Shown here: one piece after another, positions 1 through 9,792 of the stretch
Layout of the letters: each line of letters opens with the position of its first letter
How positions within the stretch are numbered: position 1 is the first letter of the stretch
Source: Liquorilactobacillus sicerae
Lineage (GTDB): Bacteria; Bacillota; Bacilli; Lactobacillales; Lactobacillaceae
Length of the DNA: 64,000 bases
Assembly: GCF_029916425.1 (NCBI RefSeq)
Contig: NZ_JAHAVQ010000008.1
Location: forward strand, 1 to 64,000
Reading direction: 5' to 3'
The notes under the pieces: model-generated
Database searches by the model: none
Told to the model about the DNA's origin: nothing
The model's input: the letters and a program-made list of their open reading frames with translations, nothing else
Position numbers and translations under genes: made by a program

Positions 1-984
1 CTCAAACTTCAAGTAGTAGTCATCAATCCGCGAAGCACTAAGCGCTATAAAGATGTTTTCGAAGATAATAAAACGGATCGAATAGATGCTTATTATATTG
101 CGGATTATCTAAGCATTGGCCGCTATTTCGTTGGAATTGTCAAACAAGAAGAATACCAAGCACTACAGCGGTTAACACGATCACGCTTTGAAATTACCAA
201 GAGTTTGACGCGAGCAAAGCAACATTTTCTTGAAAATCTTTATTACAAAGTAAATAAGCTAGCAACTGGGGCACTTGAAAACTCTTCAGTTTTCAGTGCA
301 ACAATGTTTGATCTGATTACCGGTAAATTGACAATCGATGAATTAGCCCAGATGCCCTTGAAAGATTTAGCAGAACTGTTGAATAAGAAAGGACATGGCA
401 AATTTGCCCAGCCTGAGAAATTAGCCAAAGCGCTACAAAAAGCAATCCGTGGGTCTTATCGTTTAGACAAAGTTTTAGCTGATTCAGTCGACATTGTTTT
501 ATCAGTTTACGCTAATGAGATCCGTAATTACCAAGGACTTATTAAACAACTGGATAAATCGATTGAGAAAGTTATTACTATTTTGCCTGAAAGTCAAATA
601 CTAGAATCAATCCCCGGAATCGGACAAGTTTACAGCGCAGGTATCATCGCTGAAGTCGGCCAAATAGAGCGTTTCAGCGACGAAACCAAACTGGCAAAGT
701 ACGCAGGTTTAGCCTGGCGCCAACATCAATCAGGAAATTTCAAAGGTGATCAAACACCTATGACTCACTCAGGAGATAATTATCTACGTTATTACTTAAT
801 CGAAGCTGCCGGTTCAGTAATTCGTTATGACGATACGATGCGAACGTATTATCAAAAAAAGTATTCTGAAGCCATCCGATCACCGCGCAAGCGCGCTCTC
901 GCACTAACAGCACGAAAATTAATTAGGGTGATTTACACACTGCTCAGTAGACACCAAATTTATCAGAAAGAAGAACTGGTATAG
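1..984 (+). CDS. IS110-family transposase, N-terminus cut off by the window edge
   Basis: The reading frame is open from base 1 to the stop at 984, so the gene begins before the window; the TTG at 205 is internal. Near the left edge the translation contains NKTDRIDAYYIADYL, the Asp-rich segment of the DEDD RuvC-like N-terminal domain of IS110 transposases. The C-terminal half carries the IS116/IS110/IS902 domain (SIPGIGQVYSAGIIAEVG, then KYAGLA and MTHSGDNYLRYYL, where the Ser is the likely recombinase nucleophile). IS110 elements excise and insert through a circular intermediate guided by a structured bridge RNA encoded in a non-coding end. The coding frame looks intact over the visible part. 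The right boundary with the chromosome cannot be fixed, because IS110 ends lack long inverted repeats. The next gene, glpK, points the opposite way. Confidence 0.93.
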   Translation, partial: LKLQVVVINPRSTKRYKDVFEDNKTDRIDAYYIADYLSIGRYFVGIVKQEEYQALQRLTRSRFEITKSLTRAKQHFLENLYYKVNKLATGALENSSVFSATMFDLITGKLTIDELAQMPLKDLAELLNKKGHGKFAQPEKLAKALQKAIRGSYRLDKVLADSVDIVLSVYANEIRNYQGLIKQLDKSIEKVITILPESQILESIPGIGQVYSAGIIAEVGQIERFSDETKLAKYAGLAWRQHQSGNFKGDQTPMTHSGDNYLRYYLIEAAGSVIRYDDTMRTYYQKKYSEAIRSPRKRALALTARKLIRVIYTLLSRHQIYQKEELV

Positions 985-1018
985 CTAAGAAAATTCATTT
1001 TTAAAAACGTTTTTCTAT

Positions 1019-1044
1019 CTTTGAAAAAAATTCATTTTTCAAAG
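1019..1044. terminator. Hairpin just after the transposase
   Basis: A perfect 10-bp inverted repeat, CTTTGAAAAA and TTTTTCAAAG, with a 6-nt loop lies 35 bp after the transposase stop. There is no long T tract on either strand. It may terminate transposase and/or glpK transcription, or be part of the right end of the IS element. Short CTTTGAAAA-like and TTTTCAAAG motifs recur to about 1102. Confidence 0.45.
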
Positions 1045-1144
1045 GCTTAGTTAGTGTACGCTTTTCAGGTTTTCAACAAGCATATTCAGTTTTCAAAGAA
1101 CTAAAATTCATCTTGACTTATAACCACATGTCTTGTAAAATTAG

Positions 1145-3005
<1,861 letters not shown>

Positions 3006-3698
3006 ATGAAAAAACTTGGATTAATTGGTGGGATGGGACCTGTTTCAACGATCGACTATTATCAAAAACTCATTGCCGGCTTTCAGCAGGACCATCCTCA
3101 AAGCTGTCCGCCAATTGTGATCGACAGCCTAGACGTTTTTGAATTATTAAAGCTTGAAGAACAAAATGATCGCGCAAAACTGTTTCGTCAACTTGAAACT
3201 AGTATCGAGAATTTAACTGCAGCTGGTGCAGAATATGCAGCTTTGACTGCCAATACTCCCCATATGATTTTTGATGAACTTCAAGCAGCATCACCGATTC
3301 CATTAATTAGTATCCTTGATCCAGTCGGTGAAGCCATTAAGAATCATCAGCAAAAAAAAGTTGCACTTTTAGGAACTAAAATGACTATGAAATTACCTTT
3401 TTATTTTCATGGTTTAGCTAAACAAGGTATTGAAGTTATTGCTCCTGCTTCCCATCAAATTCAAACTATTCACCAAATTATTACAACTGAACTTGAAGAA
3501 AACATTTTTAATCCTGCAAGTAAACAGGTAATTTTACAAATCATTGCTGAGCTAAAGGCTAAAGAAAATGTCCAAGGCATCATTTTAGGCTGCACTGAAT
3601 TGCCAAGATTATTAAATCAAACTGATTGTCAGCAAATTACAATTTATGATACAGTAGCTTTACACGTCAATAAATTATTAGCTAAAATGGAAAACTAA
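3006..3698 (+). CDS. Aspartate/glutamate racemase family protein with a single catalytic Cys
   Basis: This 230-residue cytosolic enzyme has the PF01177 racemase fold: N-terminal IGGMGPVSTIDYY, then TANTPHM near residue 80 and GCTELPRLL near residue 196. In two-base racemases of this family the first site is C-N-T-x-H; here the Cys is Thr, and only the second Cys (GCTEL) remains. The E. coli homologue YgeA has the same Thr/Cys pair and is reported as specific for L-Asp/L-Glu, which makes this protein probably similar rather than dead. D-amino acids of this kind feed cell-wall synthesis, but MurI does that job in most lactobacilli, so the physiological role is open. It is followed 49 bp later by the phosphatase gene on the same strand and may be co-transcribed. 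Confidence 0.85.
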   Translation: MKKLGLIGGMGPVSTIDYYQKLIAGFQQDHPQSCPPIVIDSLDVFELLKLEEQNDRAKLFRQLETSIENLTAAGAEYAALTANTPHMIFDELQAASPIPLISILDPVGEAIKNHQQKKVALLGTKMTMKLPFYFHGLAKQGIEVIAPASHQIQTIHQIITTELEENIFNPASKQVILQIIAELKAKENVQGIILGCTELPRLLNQTDCQQITIYDTVALHVNKLLAKMEN

Positions 3699-3747
3699 GT
3701 AACATCTAGTCAAATATAAATAATCGTCCCTAATAGGAGTTGATCTT

Positions 3748-4509
3748 TTGAACCAGCAGCAAAATTTTTCACAGGTCAAGATTACCAACCTGCGTGATAT
3801 TGGCGGATATCGAACATCTGCGGGCCAGCTAAAAACGGGAATTTTTTTTCGAAGCGGAGAGCTTTATAATTTATCTAAAGAAGCTACCGATTTTTTAAGT
3901 CATGAGCTGGCAATCAAAAAAATCTTTGACTTTCGACGGCCAACCGAAATCGAAAATCGTCCAGACTCAAAAATTGCTCAAGCAACCTATGAAAATATCA
4001 GTCTTTTAAGCACTCCAGCACAAGCAAATCCGAGTCTTAAAAACATGGTCATTAATCCACACATGGAAAATTACATGTTTAAAGTCTATGCTGAATTAGT
4101 GCTCAGCAAGTCGGCTCAACAGGGATTGCATAATTTTTTATTAGAAGCCTTGTCTTTGCACAAACCGCTGCTCTTCCACTGTTTTGCTGGAAAAGATCGG
4201 ACTGGGTTAGCAGCAGCTTTCTTATTGAAAATCGCCGGTGTTGCCGATGATGACATTTTCGATGACTACCTTAAAACCAACCAAGCACGTCAAAAAGCTA
4301 ATCAGGAAATTTTAAATTATTTTGCTAATAAACTAAGCCCTGAAAAATTAAAGGAGCTAGAAATTTCTTTGTCAGTCAAAGCTGAATATTTAAAACATGC
4401 TTTTGATCAAATCACCGAAAACTTTGGCAACTTTGACAATTATCTGGTTAACGGTCTTAATCTGCCAGCTGATTATCAAGCCAAATTTCAAGCTACTTAT
4501 CTTGAATAA
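3748..4509 (+). CDS. Tyrosine-protein phosphatase (Y_phosphatase3 family)
   Basis: This 253-residue protein carries the P-loop HCFAGKDRTGLAAA near residue 145, the HCxxGKDRTG signature of PF13350 dual-specificity/phosphoinositide-type phosphatases; Cys is the nucleophile and Arg binds phosphate. The N-terminal NLRDIGGYRTSAGQLKTG motif is also typical. There is no signal peptide, so it is cytosolic. The start is TTG at 3748, preceded by TAGGAG. In lactobacilli such proteins occur near polysaccharide genes, but this copy is 10 kb from the EPS locus. The substrate is unknown; phosphotyrosine, phosphoserine or phosphoinositide are all possible for the family. A bidirectional terminator follows. 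Confidence 0.92.
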   Translation: MNQQQNFSQVKITNLRDIGGYRTSAGQLKTGIFFRSGELYNLSKEATDFLSHELAIKKIFDFRRPTEIENRPDSKIAQATYENISLLSTPAQANPSLKNMVINPHMENYMFKVYAELVLSKSAQQGLHNFLLEALSLHKPLLFHCFAGKDRTGLAAAFLLKIAGVADDDIFDDYLKTNQARQKANQEILNYFANKLSPEKLKELEISLSVKAEYLKHAFDQITENFGNFDNYLVNGLNLPADYQAKFQATYLE

Positions 4510-4536
4510 GCAGGCATTTTTAAAATGATCCATTTT

Positions 4537-4596
4537 AAAAAGCCATGAAATCAACTTCCTCTATCCCATATAGAGAAGCTTAATTTCATGGCTTTT
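4537..4596. terminator. Bidirectional terminator between the phosphatase and VIT genes
   Basis: A 14-bp stem (AAAAGCCATGAAAT with ATTTCATGGCTTTT) has a second inner stem around CTCTAT/ATAGAG. A/T tracts flank it on both sides, so it can end transcripts from both converging directions. Confidence 0.88.
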
Positions 4597-4614
4597 AGTA
4601 TCTCATCTTTAAAA

Positions 4615-5310
4615 TTACAACATAATTCCAACTGTATAATGAATGATCATTGTAACGATCCCAACAATTAGGTTCCGAAAAATTGCAACTTTCGTTAATC
4701 CGTTGCCTAAACGTGCACTTAGATAACCAGTCAATGAAACTGAGAGACAAACTGCTAAAATTGTTGCGATCCACTTGAAGCCATCCGGGCTTAAGGTCAT
4801 GGCCGCGAGTGGAAAAATTCCCCCGGCTGACGCTGAGAATAACGAAGAAAATGCAGCATTCCAAGGATTAAAATAACGGCCTAATTTCAAATTATATTTA
4901 ACATCAATGATCGTTTCCAGTGGCTTTCGGTGCATTAAATCTTCAGCAATTTGTTGCGCTGTTTCTTTAGAAACCCCTTTAGCTTGATAGAACTTAACTA
5001 CTTCATTCAGTTCAACCGCAAAGTCGGTTTTCAGCAGTTCTTTTTCAGTCATAACCGCTGCTTTTTCCGTGTCACGCTGAGCACTAACGGAAGCATATTC
5101 TCCTGAAGCCATCGAAAAGGCACAAGCTAGCAAATCTGCCAACCCAGCAATAAAAATCGTAAACTGATTCGTGGTCGCAACCGCGACACTGAAGAGAACA
5201 CCGACTACTGTTAAAATACCGTCATTTGAACCTAAAACTCCAGCTCGCAAGGTGTTTAACTTATCTTCCAAGGATGGTTTGCTTTGTTGTTTTAAAATTC
5301 TTTTGTCCAT
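4615..5310 (-). CDS. VIT-family (CCC1-like) metal transporter, second copy
   Basis: This 231-residue membrane protein belongs to the VIT1/CCC1 family (PF01988), which moves Fe2+ or Mn2+ out of the cytosol. Visible features are the first-helix motif LRAGVLGSNDGILTVVGVLF, then ASGEYASVSAQRD, a charged cytosolic segment of about 90 residues with conserved Glu residues (EKELLKTDFAVELNE) and three hydrophobic helices at the C-terminus. I chose the ATG at 5310 because GGAAGGTG lies 5 nt upstream; a TTG at 5325 has no ribosome-binding site. Its ribosome-binding site overlaps the stop of the paralogue, so translation is probably coupled. The pair may form a heterodimer; family structures are dimers. 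Confidence 0.92.
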   Translation of the reverse strand: MDKRILKQQSKPSLEDKLNTLRAGVLGSNDGILTVVGVLFSVAVATTNQFTIFIAGLADLLACAFSMASGEYASVSAQRDTEKAAVMTEKELLKTDFAVELNEVVKFYQAKGVSKETAQQIAEDLMHRKPLETIIDVKYNLKLGRYFNPWNAAFSSLFSASAGGIFPLAAMTLSPDGFKWIATILAVCLSVSLTGYLSARLGNGLTKVAIFRNLIVGIVTMIIHYTVGIML

Positions 5311-5314
5311 CTCT

Positions 5315-5992
5315 TCACCTTCCAATTAAAACACCAATCACATACGTAACCATCATCGTCAAAGCACCGGAAATCACATTGCGAGCTATCCCATGCTTCC
5401 AATTAGCATGGCCTAAAACAGCCGCTATCCAGCCAGTTATCACTAAAGCAATCATCACTGCTAAAAAGGTTGCTAAGATCCTTGTCGATGCTGGGAATAA
5501 TAAAATTGCCGCTAAAGGCAAAACTGATCCGAGCGGAAAAGAAATCATTGAAGCTAACGCTGCAGCATATGGACTAGTAAATTGCTGCGGATCAAAACCA
5601 TACTTTTCCCGCACAACTGTTACTAATGGATCTTTTCCCATCATTTCACTGGTTGCTTTTTCGGCTAATTCTTCTTTGATCCCCTGGTCAAGATAACGCT
5701 GTTTAACAAATTCAAATTGTTTTTCAAAGTCATTTTCTAATGATAGTTTTTGCTCAATCACCGCTTTTTTTTGTGAATCTTTTTGCGTGTTGACGGAAAC
5801 ATATTCACCCATCGCCATAGAAACCGTCCCAGCTAGCATCCCGGAAATTCCAGCTAGAAAAACCGCATAATTACTAGTTGTGGCTCCGGCTACTCCAATA
5901 ACGATCCCAGCAACCGATAAGATTCCATCGTTAGCTCCCATCACAGCTGCCCGCATCACATTTACTTTTTGAGCTAAGCTTCTATTTTTCAT
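5315..5992 (-). CDS. VIT-family (CCC1-like) metal transporter, first copy
   Basis: This 225-residue paralogue of the downstream gene has the same layout: NVMRAAVMGANDGILSVAGI in helix 1, MAMGEYVSVNTQKDS, a cytosolic charged insert with DPLVTVVREKYGFDPQQF, and three C-terminal helices. VIT proteins remove excess ferrous iron or manganese; bacteria without a vacuole export across the cell membrane. Both copies keep the Asp and Glu residues of the family. The gene is the first of a two-gene operon. I see no Fur or MntR box with confidence in the upstream 150 bp. Confidence 0.92.
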   Translation of the reverse strand: MKNRSLAQKVNVMRAAVMGANDGILSVAGIVIGVAGATTSNYAVFLAGISGMLAGTVSMAMGEYVSVNTQKDSQKKAVIEQKLSLENDFEKQFEFVKQRYLDQGIKEELAEKATSEMMGKDPLVTVVREKYGFDPQQFTSPYAAALASMISFPLGSVLPLAAILLFPASTRILATFLAVMIALVITGWIAAVLGHANWKHGIARNVISGALTMMVTYVIGVLIGR

Positions 5993-6087
5993 TAGTTTCC
6001 CTCTAATTTAGAAATATTATAATTTAGTAAATATTATATTCTAATCAAAACAAGATGTAAAGTCCAAACCAATTAGTTAGCTAATAA

Positions 6088-6128
6088 AAGCAGATTTGCA
6101 ATCTAAGATAACGATTGCAAATCTGCTT
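6088..6128 (-). terminator. Strong terminator after the F420-reductase-like gene
   Basis: A perfect 16-bp stem (AAGCAGATTTGCAATC and its complement) with a 9-nt loop; on the minus strand it is followed by TTTTATT. It lies 19 bp after the stop of the gene at 6147-6788. Confidence 0.9.
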
Positions 6129-6146
6129 ACTAGTTTACTTAAATTT

Positions 6147-6788
6147 TCAATTAATTTTCTTAGCATAAGTTTCTAAAATGACTTTTAATTCTGCTTTAGT
6201 AACATCTGCTCCGAAAGCTGGACTACCCGGCTGTAATAATTTCCCTTGCGCTAAAGATCCAATCACTAATGGATCAAACCCTAGTGAATCGACAAATTTT
6301 TTAACGCTCGCTAAAGCTATTGGCTGATTAGCAGCAATGGCAACTGCTTTTCGGTTAGGATTGCCTTGTGGACGAGGTGCCTCCAACAGTTCATGGTAGC
6401 CAATATGATTTAAAGCTTTAACTACTTGACTAGCTGACAAATGGTGTTGAATCTGTTCGCTGCTGGTTAAGCCAGGAGTCAAAACTTCCGCTAACAAACC
6501 GTCAGTCGGTCGCCAATAATTAGTTGCATCAATCACAATCTTGCCAGCAAAGTCTGTTTTGTCTAATTGCTTATAATGGCTCAAGGGAAGTGCCAAAATA
6601 ACCAAGTCTGCCTGCCTAGCAGCCTGTTGTGTCGTTACAGCAGCTGCTCCTGGCAATAGGACCGCCACTGTCAATTCAATTTTCTCTGGCGTAGCAGAAC
6701 CAGCAATTAGGACTTGATATCCAGCTTTCAAAGCTAACTGTCCTAAAACAGTCCCTAATTTCCCAGCACCAATAATTCCAATTTTCAC
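6147..6788 (-). CDS. NADPH-dependent F420-reductase-like oxidoreductase
   Basis: This 213-residue Rossmann protein begins MKIGIIGAGKLGTVLGQLAL, the GxGxxG dinucleotide site of PF03807. ILALPLSHY and IDATNYWRP follow the usual family pattern (ALPLxxY, DATNPW-like). Lactobacilli do not make F420, so the label is structural: the real partner is probably NADP(H) and an unknown ketone/imine or flavin substrate. The start ATG overlaps the stop of the upstream LLM-class gene by 4 bp (ATGA), so the two are translationally coupled and probably act in one reaction sequence. A strong terminator follows. Confidence 0.85.
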   Translation of the reverse strand: MKIGIIGAGKLGTVLGQLALKAGYQVLIAGSATPEKIELTVAVLLPGAAAVTTQQAARQADLVILALPLSHYKQLDKTDFAGKIVIDATNYWRPTDGLLAEVLTPGLTSSEQIQHHLSASQVVKALNHIGYHELLEAPRPQGNPNRKAVAIAANQPIALASVKKFVDSLGFDPLVIGSLAQGKLLQPGSPAFGADVTKAELKVILETYAKKIN

Positions 6789-7846
6789 TTTTGTTTCTGA
6801 CCCTCCATTAGTAACTCCCGAACTTGCGGTACAACCTGGGTAGCATATAATTCAATCATTTTTAACCGTTCCTCAGCTGGTAAGCCACCCGCACCGTAAA
6901 CCAGCTCAAAGCGGCCAGCACCTAATTGATTAATAGTCGCGGCCAAACGTTTAGCAACAGTTTGCGGTGAACCAACATAAAATGAACCAGATTCGATTTC
7001 AAATTTAAACTGAGCAGCTGACATCGGTGCCCAGCCCCGTTCATGACCAAGCTTAACGAAACTTTGCCGCAAATACTTCCAAGCTAAGCTGAAAGCTGCT
7101 TCATCAGTTTCAGCAATCACTCCATGTGAATGGATAGCCAAAGGATGCAGCTGCGTAGCAAATTGCTCAGTGGCTTTTTGATACAGTTTGACATATGGCA
7201 AAAAGCGTTCCGGCTTACCGCCAATGATTGCTAAGGTCAGCGGGAAATTATACCGAGCAGTTCGGACCACTGAAGCTGGCGTGCCGCCAACGGCAATCCG
7301 AACCGCTAAGTGCCCACTTTCTGTCTTTGGAAAAACATCTGCCTGTTGCAAGGCTGCTCGCGTTTTGCCAGACCAAGTAACTGGTTTTTCCTTTAACAAC
7401 TGGTCAAAAAGATTTAATTTTTCTTCAAACAGCAAATCATAATCACGTAAATTGTAACCGTATAATGGGAATGATTCGGTAAATGATCCTCGGCCCAAAA
7501 CGACTTCTGCTCGACCATTAGAAATTGCATCTAAAGTTGCAAACCTTTCAAAGACCCGAACCGGATCGTCGGAGCTAAGAACGGTTACCCCAGAAGCTAA
7601 AGTTATTTGCTTAGTTCGAGTTGCCAAAGCTGCTAAGACCACATCTGGACTGGAAATCGCATAATCGCTACGATGATGTTCACCTAGAGCAATTACTCCC
7701 AGGCCCAACTGATCAGCTAAGATACCTTCTTTGATTACTTGGCGAATTGCTTTAGCTTGAGAAACAGGTCTCTCTTGCTGGTCAAAAGGAATATCACCAA
7801 AAGAATCTAAACCAAAAATAATTTTTTGCGGATCGATATTTTTCAT
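6785..7846 (-). CDS. LLM-class flavin-dependent oxidoreductase
   Basis: This 353-residue cytosolic protein has the luciferase-like monooxygenase TIM-barrel fold (PF00296). Supporting motifs are GLDSFGD at the N-terminus, GVIALGEHHRSDYAISSPDVVLAALATRT near residue 50, VLSSDDPVRVFERFATLDAIS, and YVGSPQTVAKRLA near residue 290, the usual C-terminal signature. It should use FMN with a reductase partner; an FMN-reductase gene lies just beyond on the opposite strand (8194). The substrate is unknown. It is the first gene of a two-gene operon with the F420-reductase-like protein. Confidence 0.9.
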   Translation of the reverse strand: MKNIDPQKIIFGLDSFGDIPFDQQERPVSQAKAIRQVIKEGILADQLGLGVIALGEHHRSDYAISSPDVVLAALATRTKQITLASGVTVLSSDDPVRVFERFATLDAISNGRAEVVLGRGSFTESFPLYGYNLRDYDLLFEEKLNLFDQLLKEKPVTWSGKTRAALQQADVFPKTESGHLAVRIAVGGTPASVVRTARYNFPLTLAIIGGKPERFLPYVKLYQKATEQFATQLHPLAIHSHGVIAETDEAAFSLAWKYLRQSFVKLGHERGWAPMSAAQFKFEIESGSFYVGSPQTVAKRLAATINQLGAGRFELVYGAGGLPAEERLKMIELYATQVVPQVRELLMEGQKQK

Positions 7847-7971
7847 ATTTCAACCTCTTTACTTATTTATTGTAAGTTAGCAAATTAAATATACTCAATC
7901 CGACGTTAATCTGTCAATGGGTTCAGCTTAAGATTATTTTTCTAAAAAGGTCATTTAAGCATTAATGATTA

Positions 7972-8003
7972 TTCATAATTTCTTCAATTTTTGTCGGTAT
8001 ATT
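7972..8003 (+). promoter_or_regulatory. OmpR-family-type direct repeat and -10 box driving small RNA 1
   Basis: TTCATA (7972-7977), 5 bp, TTCAAT (7983-7988), 9 bp, TATATT (7998-8003). There is no ordinary -35 box; the repeat takes its place, as in promoters activated by OmpR/PhoB-family response regulators. The same spacing recurs before small RNAs 2 and 3. The half-sites fit the Bacillus PhoP consensus TT(A/T/C)A(C/T)A, the second one only loosely. Confidence 0.65.
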
Positions 8004-8008
8004 AAAAA

Positions 8009-8111
8009 CATAGTCTTGAAAGATAAATAAACGCCAAGACTAAAATTCATATCTTTCTCTACTCCCTTTTTCTTCACAGTCAGTTCCCCCAAACTGCTGT
8101 GAAGTTTTTTT
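8009..8111 (+). ncRNA. Putative csRNA-like small RNA 1
   Basis: A transcript starting about 7 nt after the -10 box would be about 100 nt long. It holds a hairpin AGTCTTG/CAAGACT (8012-8041), an open C/U-rich stretch (8048-8066) containing CAT and TACTCCC, and a terminator hairpin (8072-8104) whose loop is CCCCCA, followed by seven Ts. CAT plus TCCC is the complement of a start codon plus Shine-Dalgarno sequence. No open reading frame with a ribosome-binding site is present. The next gene has its own promoter (8123-8150), so this is a separate unit. Existence as an RNA is inferred from promoter, terminator and the two similar loci. Confidence 0.6.
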
Positions 8112-8122
8112 AGCCATAAATG

Positions 8123-8150
8123 TTGTTTTTTTTGTAACAAGTGGTATACT
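8123..8150 (+). promoter_or_regulatory. Promoter of the FMN-reductase gene
   Basis: -35 TTGTTT (8123-8128), 16-bp spacer, -10 TATACT (8145-8150), 43 bp before the ATG; the AAGGAG ribosome-binding site follows. Confidence 0.6.
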
Positions 8151-8193
8151 GTAAATAAAGCTTAGAGCTTACAAAAAGTAAGGAGTGTATTAA

Positions 8194-8748
8194 ATGACAA
8201 AAACAGTTGGATTAATCGTTGGCAGCTTGCGTAAGAACTCATTTACCAGAGCGGTTGCTGAACAAATGGCTGCACAATTGCCAGCAGGTTTTGAAGTTAA
8301 AAGTATCGATATTAGCAAATTGGATCTGTACAACCCGGATCTTGATGATGAAAATCGGATTCCAACAAGTTGGACTGATTTCCGGAATGCAATGAAAACC
8401 GTTGACGCTGTTATTTTTGCTACCCCAGAATATAATCGTTCTGTTCCAGGCGGTTTGAAAAATGCTATCGATGTTGGCTCACGTCCATATGGTCAAAGTA
8501 TTTGGGATAAGAAACCAGCAATCATTTTAAGTGTTTCTCCAGGTGCAATTAGTGGTTTCGGTGCTAACCATCACTTACGCCAGTCGCTAGTTTTCTTGAA
8601 TATGCCAACTATTCAGCAACCTGAATTATATATTGGCAACGTTACTAACCTGTTAGATGATAACTTGAAGATCACCAATGAAGGGACACTTAAATTCCTT
8701 GGTGGAGCAATGCAGACCTTCGCTGATTTCATCAACAAATTAGCTTAA
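8194..8748 (+). CDS. NADPH-dependent FMN reductase / azoreductase-like flavoprotein
   Basis: This 184-residue cytosolic flavoprotein has the PF03358 flavodoxin-like fold: GSLRKNSFTRAVAEQM at the N-terminus binds FMN phosphate, and FATPEYNRSVPGGLKNAIDVGSRP near residue 75 is the signature of the SsuE/YieF/Lot6 group. Such enzymes reduce free FMN, quinones or azo compounds with NAD(P)H. It could supply reduced FMN to the LLM-class enzyme encoded divergently at 6785-7846. It is monocistronic, with its own promoter and terminator. Confidence 0.93.
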   Translation: MTKTVGLIVGSLRKNSFTRAVAEQMAAQLPAGFEVKSIDISKLDLYNPDLDDENRIPTSWTDFRNAMKTVDAVIFATPEYNRSVPGGLKNAIDVGSRPYGQSIWDKKPAIILSVSPGAISGFGANHHLRQSLVFLNMPTIQQPELYIGNVTNLLDDNLKITNEGTLKFLGGAMQTFADFINKLA

Positions 8749-8757
8749 GTTGGCTAG

Positions 8758-8794
8758 GAGTCGGGAATTATTGTTTTCCGACTCTATTTTTTTT
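8758..8794 (+). terminator. Terminator of the FMN-reductase gene
   Basis: Stem GAGTCGG/CCGACTC with a 13-nt loop, then a T-rich tail (TATTTTTTTT), 10 bp after the stop. Confidence 0.9.
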
Positions 8795-9009
8795 GCCTTA
8801 AAAACCCGCTTTAATTGTTTTGGTTGCCGATCCGCAAAAGTTTTACCGAAACCATCATCGATTAACTTCTTGGCAATAGATTTTGAGCGTTCTAATTTAA
8901 AATAAAATGCGCTATAATAACCTTGAATTATTTTTTAAAAATCAACTTTAGAGTTTTTGCAATCTAGCTGGTTAATTAATTGATTCTACCTTAAATGGAG
9001 GTGTTTTTA

Positions 9010-9777
9010 GTGAAAGTAGCAATTTTTTCGACTTGCGTTGTTGATTTAATGTTTCCGAATGTCGGCAAAGCAATGGTTGAAGTTTTAGAGCGATTTGGTT
9101 GCGAAACTTGCTTTCCAACTCAACAAATCTGTTGCGGCCAACCGACTTACAATAGCGGTTATCGTAAAGACAGTCAAAAAGTCTTTCATAATGAGGCTGA
9201 TGCTCTTTTAGGAGCCGATGCTGATTATATTGTTGGACCAGCTGGCTCCTGTGTTGCAATGCTGCGCGGTTATCAAGAACTATTGAAAGACGATCCTGAT
9301 TATGCAGATAAGGCGGGCGAACTAGCAAATAAAACTTATGAATTTTCACAATTTCTATACCGAATTTTAGGTGTCAGAAATGCTGGGGCTCAGTTAGATG
9401 CTATTGCAACCTATCATCGTTCATGTCACATGACACGCTTATTAGGAGAAAAGACCGCCCCTTATGCGCTTTTGGCTGAAGTTAAAGGTTTAAAAATGAT
9501 ACCTTTGCCACACGTTGAAAATTGCTGTGGTTTTGGGGGAACTTTTTCTGTTAAACAGCCTGAAATTTCAAAACAAATGGTTGATGAAAAGGTCAATGAT
9601 ATTATGAGCACTCACGCAGCTGTTTTAATCAGTGCTGATCCATCATGTTTAATGAATATTGCTGGGCGTTTCAGTCGACGAAATGAAAAAATAAAAATTA
9701 TGCATATTGCTGAGGTCTTAAATCATAATGTTGACCCGAGTCGGATTCGTTTTGCTGATCAACCAGCAAATGTTTAA
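9010..9777 (+). CDS. lutA: Lactate utilization protein LutA
   Basis: This 255-residue protein is the CCG-domain subunit of the LutABC complex, which oxidises L-lactate to pyruvate in Bacillus subtilis. Two cysteine-rich CCG domains are visible: STCVVDLMFPNVGKA with CCGQPTYNSGY in the first half, and HRSCHMTRLLGE with CCGFGGTFSVKQPEIS in the second. These bind an iron-sulfur cluster. The GTG at 9010 is the likely start, after TGGAGGTG; it gives the usual MKVAIFSTC beginning. A possible -10 box (TATAAT) lies at 8913-8918. lutB follows after 15 bp and lutC overlaps lutB, so the three form one operon. In a lactic acid bacterium the operon could recover lactate when sugar is gone and an electron acceptor is present. 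Confidence 0.95.
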   Translation: MKVAIFSTCVVDLMFPNVGKAMVEVLERFGCETCFPTQQICCGQPTYNSGYRKDSQKVFHNEADALLGADADYIVGPAGSCVAMLRGYQELLKDDPDYADKAGELANKTYEFSQFLYRILGVRNAGAQLDAIATYHRSCHMTRLLGEKTAPYALLAEVKGLKMIPLPHVENCCGFGGTFSVKQPEISKQMVDEKVNDIMSTHAAVLISADPSCLMNIAGRFSRRNEKIKIMHIAEVLNHNVDPSRIRFADQPANV

Positions 9778-9792
9778 GGGGAGGTAAGTAAT

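Noticed and set aside
8785-8930. Open stretch on the minus strand (GYYSAFYFKLERSKSIAKKL...) between the FMN reductase and lutA
   Set aside because: It looks protein-like but has no start codon or ribosome-binding site and overlaps the FMN-reductase terminator; at best a gene remnant.
9532-9543. A 12-nt perfect complement of the small RNA 1 loop region (8082-8093) inside lutA
   Set aside because: It lies deep in coding sequence within a conserved CCGFGGT motif, far from the start codon, and a 12-nt match is about what chance gives for a 100-nt query in this window.
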